23,757 bases of DNA. Origin: Oehlia diaphana (taxonomy: Eukaryota; Glomeromycota; Glomeromycetes; Glomerales; Glomeraceae). Each line of letters begins with the position of its first letter. Position 1 is the first letter of the stretch. The DNA lies in the NCBI GenBank assembly GCA_003833135.1, contig QZLH01000313.1, forward strand, positions 22,327 to 46,083. The letters run 5' to 3'. The translations under genes and the position numbers were made by a program. Under the pieces are notes generated by a model. It had not been told where the DNA came from. It saw only the letters and a list, made by a program, of their open reading frames with translations, and did not search any database. Positions 9,954 to 19,489 of the stretch are shown in pieces.

Positions 9954-11628
9954 TTAACGTAATCTATCATCTTCATTCGGACATAAGATGGGTAAATCAA
10001 CGGTTGGATCATATTTACTCGTTTTTTGAGATTGTTGTGTAAATATATTATTCCTATTATTTAGAAAAAATAAATATATTAGAAAATTTTTTTTGGGAAT
10101 ATACTGTATATATATATAACATACATACCAAACCGCTTTTGCTATTCTTTCGTGAGCAAGTAAAGAAGGGTGAAAACAATCAATACCACTTAATAAATCC
10201 AAATTACCATTAGATAAATCCATATTTTCCATACCAGGATCATAAGATACAATAAAATCTTGATAATTTTTTTCTTGAAAATCTGATGTAATTTTTTTTA
10301 ATCTTTCATTATATTGATCAGCTAAATCATCCATAGATTTTCTTGATTTATCACCCAAAGGTCCTGGAACAAAAGCACATTGACATTCTAAAAATAATCC
10401 TGCTATTTTACCCAATACACAATTTTTATCTTTTAAACTTGCTTCAAACATTTGTGATATTTTGAATACTGACATTAAATTTATGAAAACTTTAGGAACA
10501 TTTTTACGAATTTTTTCTAATCCTTCACGAATATGAGATTCAAATTGATCAGGTGAAAATTGGAGTTGTTTGGATAAATCCGTACATCCATTACATAAAT
10601 CGTTATTACCAAACCACATTGTAGCAAACTATAAATAAGAAATTATTATTAAGTTATTTATATATTACACGAAAAGAATCTTTTTATTACGCAATAATGG
10701 AAAAAGAATCATAGTTAATTTACCTTCCAATCATTTTTCACATCAATATCTTTTCTTTGAGAAAGTTGATCAATAAGATAATTCACTATACAAATGATTT
10801 TAAAACAAAATAAATTATCACTTTTTTTTTTAAAAAAAACAACAAAAAAATATTTCAAATAATGTATCGCATAAACTAACCTTGTTTATCAACATTTAAT
10901 GCCTGTGCACCACTTTGTGCTGCATTTAATTGATCCAATTTTGGAATATAATCACTTGGACATAAGATACCATAACAAACTTCAATAATATGAGTTCCTT
11001 TTGAATCTCCAACTAATTTTGGACTAAATTTTCTTAGTATATTTGGTATCGAGACTACATCAGGATCACCTCCCACTGCGAAATTAGCTCCTCGATATTC
11101 GTCCAATGGTTCCTTTCCATCTTTAAAAATTTGACCTAATTTATCAACACGAACTCCGAATCCAGCTAAAATTTGAAATAATAAAAAATAGTAAGCGAAA
11201 TTATTCCAAAAATTATTTAAAACAAGAATTCAAACATAAATTATTTTTTAAAAAACGACTTACCTATAACCGAATCACCTAAACCCATTATAACCTAAAA
11301 GAAAAAAGTTAATAATGATTAATTTTTTTTTTTATTATATTATGTTTAAAAAATAAATAATTCGATAATTAATTACCTTGATATCATCTGCTCTCAAATC
11401 TCGAACGTTTGTCGGTGGAGCTGCTCTTGGAGGTAGTGGAGGACAATTTGAGATATCATCAACGAAAAGACGATCGTTTTGTTTGGTATTAGTTCCATTT
11501 TTAAACTTTGGTGCTGGTAAAGATGTTACTGCAGTAGAAAAAATTGTAATCCATAATAATAAGATAACGGAAATACTTGGTGCGGTAGGGAAGGAAATGC
11601 GTTTGTATGTATATCGATCAAGTTTCAT
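9954..11628 (-). CDS. Secreted phospholipase B-like GDSL lipase
   Basis: Six exons on the minus strand: 11628-11377, 11294-11264, 11165-10881, 10785-10724, 10628-10129 and 10053-9954; total 1230 bases, 409 aa. All introns are GT...AG. Residues 1-35 form a signal peptide with hydrophobic core SVILLLWITIFSTAV. GDSL/SGNH blocks are all present: block I MGLGDS (87-92, nucleophile Ser92), block II GANFAVGG (120-127), block III GNND (217-220) and block V DCFHPS (360-365, Asp360 and His363 completing the triad). Stretches such as PNILRKFSP and KNDWKFATMWFGNNDLC match the PLB1/AdPLB family, which hydrolyses acyl esters of phospholipids and lysophospholipids. No GPI signal or C-terminal membrane segment is seen, so a soluble secreted enzyme acting outside the cell or in the secretory path is inferred. 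Length is right for a single-catalytic-domain family member. The start is chosen because it opens the signal peptide. Confidence 0.9.
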
Positions 11629-11655
11629 GGTTTTTTTTTTATATAATCTATTTAT

Positions 11656-11685
11656 TCTAAATTTATGATCTCTAAATTTATGATC
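11656..11685 (+). repeat. Perfect 15-base direct repeat, two copies
   Basis: TCTAAATTTATGATC is repeated exactly at 11656-11670 and 11671-11685, just upstream (minus strand) of the phospholipase start codon, probably in its 5' leader or core promoter. An upstream in-frame extension of the phospholipase frame crosses it and would translate it as a repeated DHKFR, but that extension would bury the signal peptide and is unlikely to be used. Confidence 0.75.
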
Positions 11686-11761
11686 TAAAATCAAGTATCT
11701 AGAAGAAAAGAATGCTAAATAAAACAATGCTAAAAAGAAAGAATGAATGAATGAAAATGAT

Positions 11762-11867
11762 GAGGTGGGATATTAAGAGAAAGAATAATGAGAATGCCTA
11801 GCACTGCTAGGTGTTTGTAAAAAGTAAAGAATGAAAAAAAAAAATGGGGAAAAATGTACCCCACCTC
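11762..11867. promoter_or_regulatory. Paired inverted sites around a small hairpin, phospholipase promoter
   Basis: GAGGTGGG at 11762-11769 and its exact complement CCCACCTC at 11860-11867 flank a perfect 6-base stem with a 3-base loop (CCTAGC-ACT-GCTAGG, 11797-11811). This lies 134-240 bases upstream of the phospholipase start codon. GC-rich 8-mers are rare in this DNA, so paired factor-binding sites are a reasonable guess. The right site includes CCCCAC, which fits the fungal CreA/Mig1-type SYGGRG consensus; the left does not. Confidence 0.3.
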
Positions 11868-12789
11868 AAACTAAAAAAGTAAGAGAAAGTAAAAAAAAAA
11901 AAAGAAAAAGGTAAAAAAAAAAAAAAAATGGAAAAATTGAGAAAATAATTAATTCATATTCTAATTTCCACATCAATTTATAAAAATCTTTGACCGCCTT
12001 TTTTCTTTAAAAGTATATTACAACCGGGAATTATAGATGATCTTTACATTGTTTCAGTCCAAAAAGCATTTTTCACCTAATTCGGATTATAAACACATAT
12101 TAAGATTACAAAATGTCAAATGTTACACAAAAGATAAGTAGTGAAACAATGCTCATGTTCATATTAGGATATTTTCAATTATAAACTTGGTAAAGAAAAT
12201 AATTTAATTACCTTATATAGTATAATTCTATGATTTTGTTTATTAACATCGGGTTTAAGTTGCCAAGAAGATTTCTATATACGTTTTATAATTCAACAAT
12301 AGATAATAAATGTTTAACTTGAAAACAAAGATAAACCCAATAGACTAATATCATTCATAATTCTGTAATACATTGCGTATAAAACTTTGTTTTTTTTAAC
12401 ATCCAGATCAAGAAATATTGTAACTGCCCTTTCCCAATTAAAGTATAATGTGTCAAGATCGACAAATCAGAGTAAATCTCAATTTGTAATTAGGTATTTA
12501 CCGTAAACCTGTCAGAAATAATTAGTACAAAAAGTATATAATTTAAAGTATTATTAAATATGATTATCAATCAAATAATCAAATATAATGACAAAAACCC
12601 ATGAATAGTTATAAGTTTAATTAGAATAATAATGCATAATATAGCATATAATTTAAAAGGAAAAAAAAACTTATACTAATAATAAACTATCATCAGCCAT
12701 TACATAATTTGTACAATTAAAGAAACAAATTTAACAAAATTTTCGTACAATTACAGGATTACATATATATAAACAAAGAAAATGACTTA
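11868..12789. other. Intergenic region, no gene seen
   Basis: AT-rich sequence between the promoter of the phospholipase gene and the 3' end of the membrane-protein gene at 12790. It begins with A-rich purine tracts (11880-11935). No open frame with protein character, RNA gene or clear repeat was found. Confidence 0.5.
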
Positions 12790-13559
12790 TCACGAGGAAC
12801 TTTTTCCAAACATATTATTGGCCATACATATAAAGCTATTTACACGCCTAGAACTATTGGAGGTATCACTATTTTCGAGAAGTTCTAAAGATTTTACTTT
12901 AACCAAATCGTTTGTTGCTGATATATTATTAGTATTAGAGATCTCAATTTTTCCTCCTTGTTGTTTAATTATATTTGATAAAGTATTTGTCATAACTTCA
13001 ATAGCAAGAAATGAGGAACCGGAAGATCTTTTTGAATCAATATCATCATCACTCATTGAAGTTGTTTCTGATATTATATCTCTCATTTCATTTGTCCTTT
13101 TTGCAACTTTTATAATAGAATTTTCATTTTCATCTTTTTCAGCATTGAATTTTCGTCTATGATGAATAACGAAAATTATTGCGGCCATTATTAGAAGACA
13201 CATTGTTACTAAACAAACTATTATTGGAATAGTTTGAGATGTGGAGTGTTTCCCAGTTACATGTTGAGAGGGTATCGATGTTATCGTTTGCGTATCGAAA
13301 CCTAGAAAAAATTATAAAAAAAAAATAAATAAATAAATGCATTGTTGGATTCTTCTATGGTTATTAGAAAATAAATTCCCATGTATTTTGCGCGAAAAAA
13401 AAAAATAATAATATAATTACCTCCATTTACCGATGAGATAGTATTTGTGCTTTCTAATTTATTCATTATATTTTTATCATATCTTATAATTGAAGGATTA
13501 ATATTCTTTTTAACGGAACTTAATGATTTTTTAGTCCTAATTTCTCCCCTTATTTTCAT
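12790..13559 (-). CDS. Single-pass membrane protein, unknown function, N-terminus uncertain
   Basis: Two exons, 13559-13421 and 13301-12790, joined by a 119-base intron (GTAATT...TTCTAG), give 216 aa. Residues 1-46 are polar and basic. Exon 2 begins with a Ser/Thr-rich stretch (48-70, FDTQTITSIPSQHV...), then one transmembrane helix (about 71-92, IPIIVCLVTMCLLIMAAIIFVI), the stop-transfer HHRRK, and a Ser/Asp/Asn-rich tail of about 120 residues that includes DIISETTSMSDDDIDSKRSS. The layout suggests a type I receptor-like or adhesion-like protein with a phosphorylatable cytoplasmic tail. No family is recognised. The frame stays open for about 80 bases upstream of the chosen ATG without another Met and no signal peptide is present, so an upstream exon encoding the ectodomain may be missing, or the gene may be truncated. 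Confidence 0.5.
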
Positions 13560-14710
13560 ATTTATTGAATCTTTATTTAAAGGATTTAATAAATATGCAT
13601 AAATAGCTTTAATAATGAAAAGAATGAAGTGGTTTAATAATTTAAATAATTAATAATTAATGTATATAAGACGTACTTCAGTAAGAGCAAAATACGTTTA
13701 TAAAATAATTCATGAAATTTTATTGAAAAGGAACCAAAAAGACGAAAGTATGAATTGATTTGCTTCATAAAGGAACCGCCACATTACTATGTTGGACAGG
13801 AAACTGTAATATGAGTAATATGGTTTTTTTAAATTCGGAAAAAATAGTCACAGGCATGATTATACAGATAAAGTGTATTATACTATCGTTTATTTAAAAT
13901 TTATTTTTAGTACGACAAACTTTAAATTATTTAATTAAAAATGTGTTCATAAAAATTAATTAGAATGAGATGTTGAATTAAGAATTATGATATCAATTTG
14001 ATCAAAATCAGTTATCGTTGCACGCGAATAAAGTTGGCTTGAAACCAAACAAACACAACGCCAAAGTCCTTTCCATTGTTCTTTCGATTCCCCTCAACTT
14101 TTTTTATTATAACGAATTTGAAATAAACCTATGATATTTCTTTTTATTTTCGTTATATTAAACATACCTTTGTATGTCAATTATTATGAATTTTTTTTAA
14201 AATTTTAAATTTTTAAGCATGACGAGAAAAAAATTATAAAACAAATTATTTCTATTTATTTTAATATTAAAACTTAATATAAAGGTTTCAATTAGAATAT
14301 ATTTATTTATTTTGATTCTGAAACATCCGTTTTTATTTATTTATTTTTTATTATTTTTGTTTACATGTTTTTAGTGACCAATGTTAATGTGACTTCTTGT
14401 GTCACATTTATCATCATGACACCATCATTTGATCTAAACCATACTTGATTAATCATATTTTTTATAAATTCTTTTAAAAGATTCTTGGAAGTTATTGATA
14501 TGCATATACTTCGGTCGAAAATTGAAACATCAATAGGCTGTTTTTTTTTCATTGTTGACAATTTTGTAGATCAAATAATTTTTAAAACATTTGTTTCCCA
14601 ACTTTATCTTTATCCATTAAATTTTGTATAACATTCAATAATCAATAATATTAAGAAATATTTTGAAGTACTTTTAATAGTTTATTGGTTGAAGAGAGTT
14701 AAAGTATTTA
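13560..14710. other. Intergenic region; possible missing 5' exons
   Basis: I could not place a convincing upstream exon for the membrane protein here: candidate open stretches at 13690-13760 on the minus strand do not join in phase. A 66-codon frame at 14361-14561 (minus) has no recognisable features. The remainder is AT-rich and featureless. Confidence 0.4.
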
Positions 14711-14719
14711 AGAAAGGGG
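14711..14719 (+). promoter_or_regulatory. Shine-Dalgarno-like sequence before the LRR gene
   Basis: AGAAAGGGG ends 7 bases before the ATG at 14727. AAAGGGG differs by one base from AAAGGAG, the bacterial ribosome-binding core, and the spacing is typical of bacteria. No such purine/G block precedes the other genes here. It fits a bacterial origin of the LRR gene, but in a nucleus it would have no function and could be chance. Confidence 0.35.
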
Positions 14720-14726
14720 TAACGTT

Positions 14727-16018
14727 ATGGTTAAAGCACAGGAATGGTTGGATAGGAATTATCCTAAAAATATTAGGAGTAGTATCACAGGTCTAAATAT
14801 TAGTAATAATGAATATGATTCTGATGACAAGAAATTTATCCGATTCTCTAAAATTGGAAAATTTTCACAATCTAGAAAAATTAAATTGCTGTTATAATCT
14901 ATTGACTAGTCTAGACTTAAGCAACTGTTTTCGATTAGAAGAAATTAATTGTTCCGAAAATAAACTTATACGATTGACTACAAACAGCCATATTTTAAAA
15001 ATACTTGACTGTTCAAAAAATCATTTATCAAGTTTAAATTTAGATGGAAATAAAGGCTTGGTAGAACTAAGTTGTTCCTTTAATCAATTAGATGAGTTGA
15101 GCTTAGTTAAAAATAATGATTTAACTATGATTAATTGTTCGAGTAATCATCTTTCCAACTTAGATTTAAATGAAAATGTCAAGTTAAGACAACTCTATTG
15201 CTCCTGGAATAAGTTAGAAAGGTTAAATCTAAGCAAAAATATAAACCTAGAAGATTTAACTCGTCACAATAATCTTTTAACTAGTTTAGACCTTAGTCAA
15301 AACAGTCAACTTACTGAACTGAAATGAACTTATTTTTCCTGCAAACAACAAATTGAGATTATTAATTGTATTGGTAACTTATTAACTCAATTAAATTGGA
15401 GCAGACAAATTAAGAATTTTGTTAATATCCGATAACAATTTTTCTCGCCAAAACTTGGAATTTTTAGAACCATTTACTAATCTAAGTTATTTATATTTGG
15501 GCACAAGCAATAAGGAATTAATTCAACGAGGTATTTATAATCGTTTTTAAGGAAGTTTGAAGCCTTTAAGAAATTTAAAAAATTTAGTAAAATTAGATAT
15601 TTATGAAACAGACATTGATAGTGGTCTAGAATATTTACCAATCAATTTAAAATCTATTATTATTGATCGTTCTGAACCGTACCGAAAAGAAGCAAAAGTT
15701 AATCAATTATTTTCGAATCTAAGACTTTATCGCAAAGAAAGATTTTCAATGATAGTTTCTGAACCTGATTTTATTGAATTTTATGATTTACAAGAGTGGA
15801 GAAAGGCTAATGAGAAATTAATAAAAAAAGTCAAAGAGGAAATTACGAGTGAGGTTCTTTTAAAAGAAGCCAAAGAACAGATTTCACAATTGCAAAAAGA
15901 GTTAGCAGAAGAAAAAAATAGAAGACTTGAATTAGAACGGCAACTAAATAATTTGCAAATTAATGATCAACCAATTACCCAAGTTGTTCAATCTGCTTCC
16001 CAACCTTGGAATAAATAA
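14727..16018 (+). pseudogene. Broken LRR/coiled-coil gene of endobacterial type
   Basis: Intronless. It starts MVKAQEWLDRNYPKNIR, then shifts +1 near 14830-14850. The second frame (to 15327) carries seven to eight leucine-rich repeats of 20-22 residues with a Cys ladder (pattern LxxLxCSxNxLxxLxLS). A TGA at 15325-15327 sits where the ladder calls for Cys. The frame shifts +1 again near 15400, and a TAA at 15548-15550 interrupts the last LRRs. After it, 15551-16018 is open: SLKPLRNLKNLVKLDIYET, EPDFIEFYDLQEW, then a coiled coil (about 15810-15960, EEITSEVLLKEAKEQISQLQ...) and a short tail. All three frames are used, so no intact protein is made. This QEWLDxNYP/LRR/coiled-coil family is shared by arbuscular fungi and their mycoplasma-related endobacteria, which suggests transfer; direction cannot be told here. 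LRRs usually bind protein partners. Confidence 0.8.
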
Positions 16019-16245
16019 CTATGCCCTACTCCGGTCGAAAAAATTAAACTCGAAATTCGCCAAAAAAATATTAGTTTATCAACAAGGCAATAATTTATCA
16101 ATGAAATAATGGGCTCGAGAGATAAATAATAAGATATAGATAAATAATGATATATTTTATACTTTATTTTATACTTTGATCCTTAAATTAAAAAATTACA
16201 AGTAAAATTACTAATAGTGATTAAAGTTAATGGAGTTAATGTGAT

Positions 16246-18664
16246 CTAAACTATATGGGTTGGATAGAGAATATCTTCATATGGTGGATTTTTTTGTAAT
16301 CGTGAACTTATTTGTAGTGGTGTATTTATTTGTAGTCCTCTACTATCAGCAGCTTCAAACTGCTGTTTTCTAAGTGGAGATGCTGTAAATATATGAAGTT
16401 CTTCGAGTAAATCCAACGTGTCGGGTCGTTTTTCTGGATCATTATTTATACATTTTTGCATCAGTTCATAATAGCATTGCGGAATGTTACTGCCGTAGCA
16501 CCCTGATATTTCCTGCATTATAACACCAAGACTGTAAATATCTGATTTGATAGAAATTATTTCTTTTCTCAAAATCTCAGGAGCACCAGCAGCAGCAGTA
16601 TAATAATAAAATTCTCGTTTCGCTTTATAGTCACTATAGATACATAAATCCAAATCAGAAACATATATTTCTAGCTTATGATTCAATTCATCTTCTTGAA
16701 GTAATATACTTCTTGAGTTCAAGTTACCATGTACATAGTTTGTCTTATGAATGTTATGAAGAAGTTCTACAATTTTTTTTAATATTGACAATCTTTCAAA
16801 CCAACTCAATAGAAATTTATTTTTAATATATCGTTGTAAAGTTCCACCGTTTGCGTATTTCAATACTATATAATAATCTTTAGTTGTTGGATCTTGAGTA
16901 AATCCATAACAACATATGATAACGTTTTTTAATTCTAAGTATAATTTTAGTTTATTAATAGTTAGAGATTTAAGTCTTCGTAAAATTATTTTAATTGGTC
17001 CTGTTCTCGCCCATTGCTGAGATCCGTTGTCCCATAATTCTCTACTTCCATCTAACCAAGTTGCAATATAAAAATCATAAAAACCATATGAGCCTTGCAT
17101 AATTTCTATATTTTTAAATCGATTAAAATTAATCCATTCAAAATACGTATCATTTTTTATCGCACTAAGTTGGGAATATTGAATAAGTTCATCGAGACTT
17201 TCGTTTTCACTCGTCCAATTAGGAAAATCTTCTTGGAATTTTTGAGCTTCACAATTATAACACCAATTTTGATCTGTGAATTTTGAATCACATCTTTTGC
17301 AAGTTACATTATTTGTTGGTAAGGTTAGATCATCAGGTATGGTAAAAGAAGATACATTATTAAAATACTCTAAAAAAAATAAAAAAAATAATAAAATTAA
17401 TTTAAATGATTTTAATAAAAAACACTATTACTATTTTTTAATAAAATTATAATAATACCAGAAGTAGAGTCCCTTGATGTATCACGATATTGGAATAGGC
17501 TAATCGTTGAAATTTTATCATCCTCTTCAAAGACCGGTTCAAGTGACATAGATTTCAATCGTGAAAGAACTTCTTCGATTAATGGTCTAGAGTTTGGTTC
17601 TATTTCCCAACAACTTGTATAAATATGCTTGTATTCCATTGGAGTTCCTTTGACAGATTTTTCTTTTAAACCTTGACAAATCTTAAGAGACAAACACGCT
17701 AAATCTTCTCCATAAAAAGGTGTTTGACAACTTGAGATTTCCCATAATATCATTCCTAAACCATAAATATCAGATCTTTTATCCAATACATAATTTTTTC
17801 CATGATTTAATTTTTGCGGATCAATAAATGATATCATTCCAAAGAATTTATTATTAGATGACATTGTGCTATTCAAATTCTTAGACAATCCAAAATCTGA
17901 TATTTTAATATTTCCATCGTTCATAAGTATATTTTTGGTATGCTAATTATAAGTTTACAGAAATTAAATAAAGAACATCGAATATTTAGTTCAATGATTA
18001 CCAAACAAAAAAAAAAAAAAAAATATTACCAGATCACGATGTGCAACATTTAATATTTCATGAAGGTATCGAAGGCCTTCCACAATTTGAATCGCAAGCC
18101 GCACTCTTTCCTCCCATTCAAAGCAATTATCACAACTCTTTTTCTTGATCAAAAATTCACGTAAATTTCCTTGGTTTGCGTATTCCAGTACGAGATAATA
18201 CAATCCTTCATCAATATCTTTATAAAATATTTTATAACATATAAACATATTAAAAAATTAAATTTATATAATTACAAGTTTAATTAAATAAAGACTAACT
18301 TCGGCTTATTCCATAAAATTGAATTATTCTTTCATGTTCCATACGACTATGAATTTTTAACTATAATTGCATTTTAATAATAATGATGATAATAAATGTA
18401 ACATTATAAATTGAAATGGATTTTAAACTTAAATACCTCATTAATAAAATTTTTAGTACAAATTTCATCGTCTTCAATACCTATTGTTATTTCTTTAATT
18501 GCTACAGTTCCTATGGAATTACATTCTATTTTATAAATAAGACCAAATCCACCACGTCCTATTCGGGTTGGTTTTCCGCTAAATTCTTTATAAGGTATTT
18601 CATTGATTTTAAACTTTTTAATAGCGGTCTGATACCAGTCTTCGCTTGAATTGCTTGAATTCAT
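16246..18664 (-). CDS. Tandem kinase - zinc ribbon - pseudokinase protein
   Basis: Five exons, minus strand: 18664-18437, 18360-18300, 18217-18030, 17942-17459 and 17369-16246; 694 aa, all introns GT...AG. Kinase 1 (about 28-290) keeps the glycine loop GRGGFG (36-41), VAIK Lys57, Glu76, HRDL Asp158, Asn163, DFG (175-177), FIDP (198-201) and Arg278, so it should be active; it looks like the TKL group. Residues 344-360 form a CxxC-x9-CxxC zinc ribbon followed by FQEDFPNWTS. Kinase 2 (about 395-645) has Arg451 where the VAIK Lys should be, HGN (534-536) for HRD, and DLD (559-561) for DFG, but keeps APE (583-585) and DIYSLGVIM; it is a predicted pseudokinase. No membrane segment or signal peptide is seen, so it is probably cytoplasmic. 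Kinase expansions with this zinc-ribbon module are typical of Rhizophagus. Substrate unknown. Alternative: two genes, but exon 5 has no Met before residue 411. Confidence 0.8.
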
Positions 18665-18707
18665 ATTCTAGAGAACGAAAATGCTTTTTTTGTTGACATA
18701 CTGCCCG

Positions 18708-18716
18708 TTTTATATA
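18708..18716 (-). promoter_or_regulatory. TATA box of the tandem-kinase gene
   Basis: TATATAAAA on the minus strand ends 44 bases before the ATG at 18664. The decayed paralogue has TATATATATATA at nearly the same distance before its ATG, so position and composition survived the duplication. Confidence 0.45.
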
Positions 18717-19489
18717 TGTGCAGATTCTTCACGCTGTATGTAGATTTAGTGTAACAAAAGGCTATATACTTCTACGCTTGATGATGTCAAGTCCAGACTG
18801 GATGTCGTGTAATTCGAAACTTCTACTCCGTATTAAATTATGTCGTCGGAATTTACAGAATTATACATATTCAATAATGTATAAACTGTAAATCTATGTT
18901 GATTTTTTTAATAAATATTTAATGGGTTTCTTTTTTATATCGCATAACCCTCCTATTTTACGGTATTTGAATTACGGCATTACGCATAAGCTCCAATGCC
19001 GTAATCCGAGGAAAAGTATAACAGTACTCTCAGGATGGAAGCACGTGCGATACGGTAAACATTAATAAGACGAAAATAAAAAAGTGCCAAACATTATAAG
19101 ACTCGTTTCAGGCAATATATTCTTTGCGATAAGTAAAATAATGTTATGAACCATAATTTAAAATTTAAAGCTGAAAAAATACGCAATCAATTTAATCAGA
19201 TAAAATGTAGTAAAATCGGTAACCGTAAATTTGAAATTATTATATAAATATAAACTGTATATTCGATATTATTTTAAACAATTAAGATTAAAAGCATCTA
19301 TCTAATGCGTAAAATGGTTTAGTATAGTTGCATACTTATATTAACCTGTGAATGAAACAATGATTTAAGATGTATTATCCGTTATTGTATTATTTCAACC
19401 TTTTAAATATTATGACAGTGAAATCTTAACTGTAGATATAATCTTAAAATTATAAGCTAATAAAATTATTATCACTTCTATCAATCATT
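18717..19489. other. Region between the two kinase copies
   Basis: It contains the upstream sequence of the intact kinase gene and the downstream sequence of the decayed one. The only defined structure is the hairpin at 18971-19005. No open frame or transposon gene is recognisable. Confidence 0.5.
18971..19005. repeat. Perfect 11-base inverted repeat (hairpin)
   Basis: ATTACGGCATT (18971-18981) and AATGCCGTAAT (18995-19005) are exact complements separated by 13 bases. This block is less AT-rich than its surroundings. It could be a cruciform-forming remnant of a small inverted-repeat transposon, or a regulatory site; nothing in the sequence decides between them. Confidence 0.7.

Noticed and set aside
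11378..11668. 96-codon plus-strand frame
   Set aside because: Opposite strand of phospholipase exon 1 with its signal peptide.
12782..13162. 126-codon plus-strand frame
   Set aside because: Opposite strand of the membrane-protein exon; the minus strand has a proper helix, stop-transfer and spliced upstream exon.
14361..14561. 66-codon minus-strand frame upstream of the LRR gene
   Set aside because: No recognisable domain and no convincing splice partner; could be an exon but cannot be supported.
15325..15327. TGA read as Trp by a mycoplasma-type genetic code
   Set aside because: The ladder position calls for Cys and the clear Trp codons in the gene are TGG; further breaks in the gene point to ordinary decay.
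17100..17100. Met at this position as the start of a separate pseudokinase gene
   Set aside because: The frame upstream encodes a conserved zinc ribbon and linker back to a good splice acceptor, and the same region is kept in the decayed copy.
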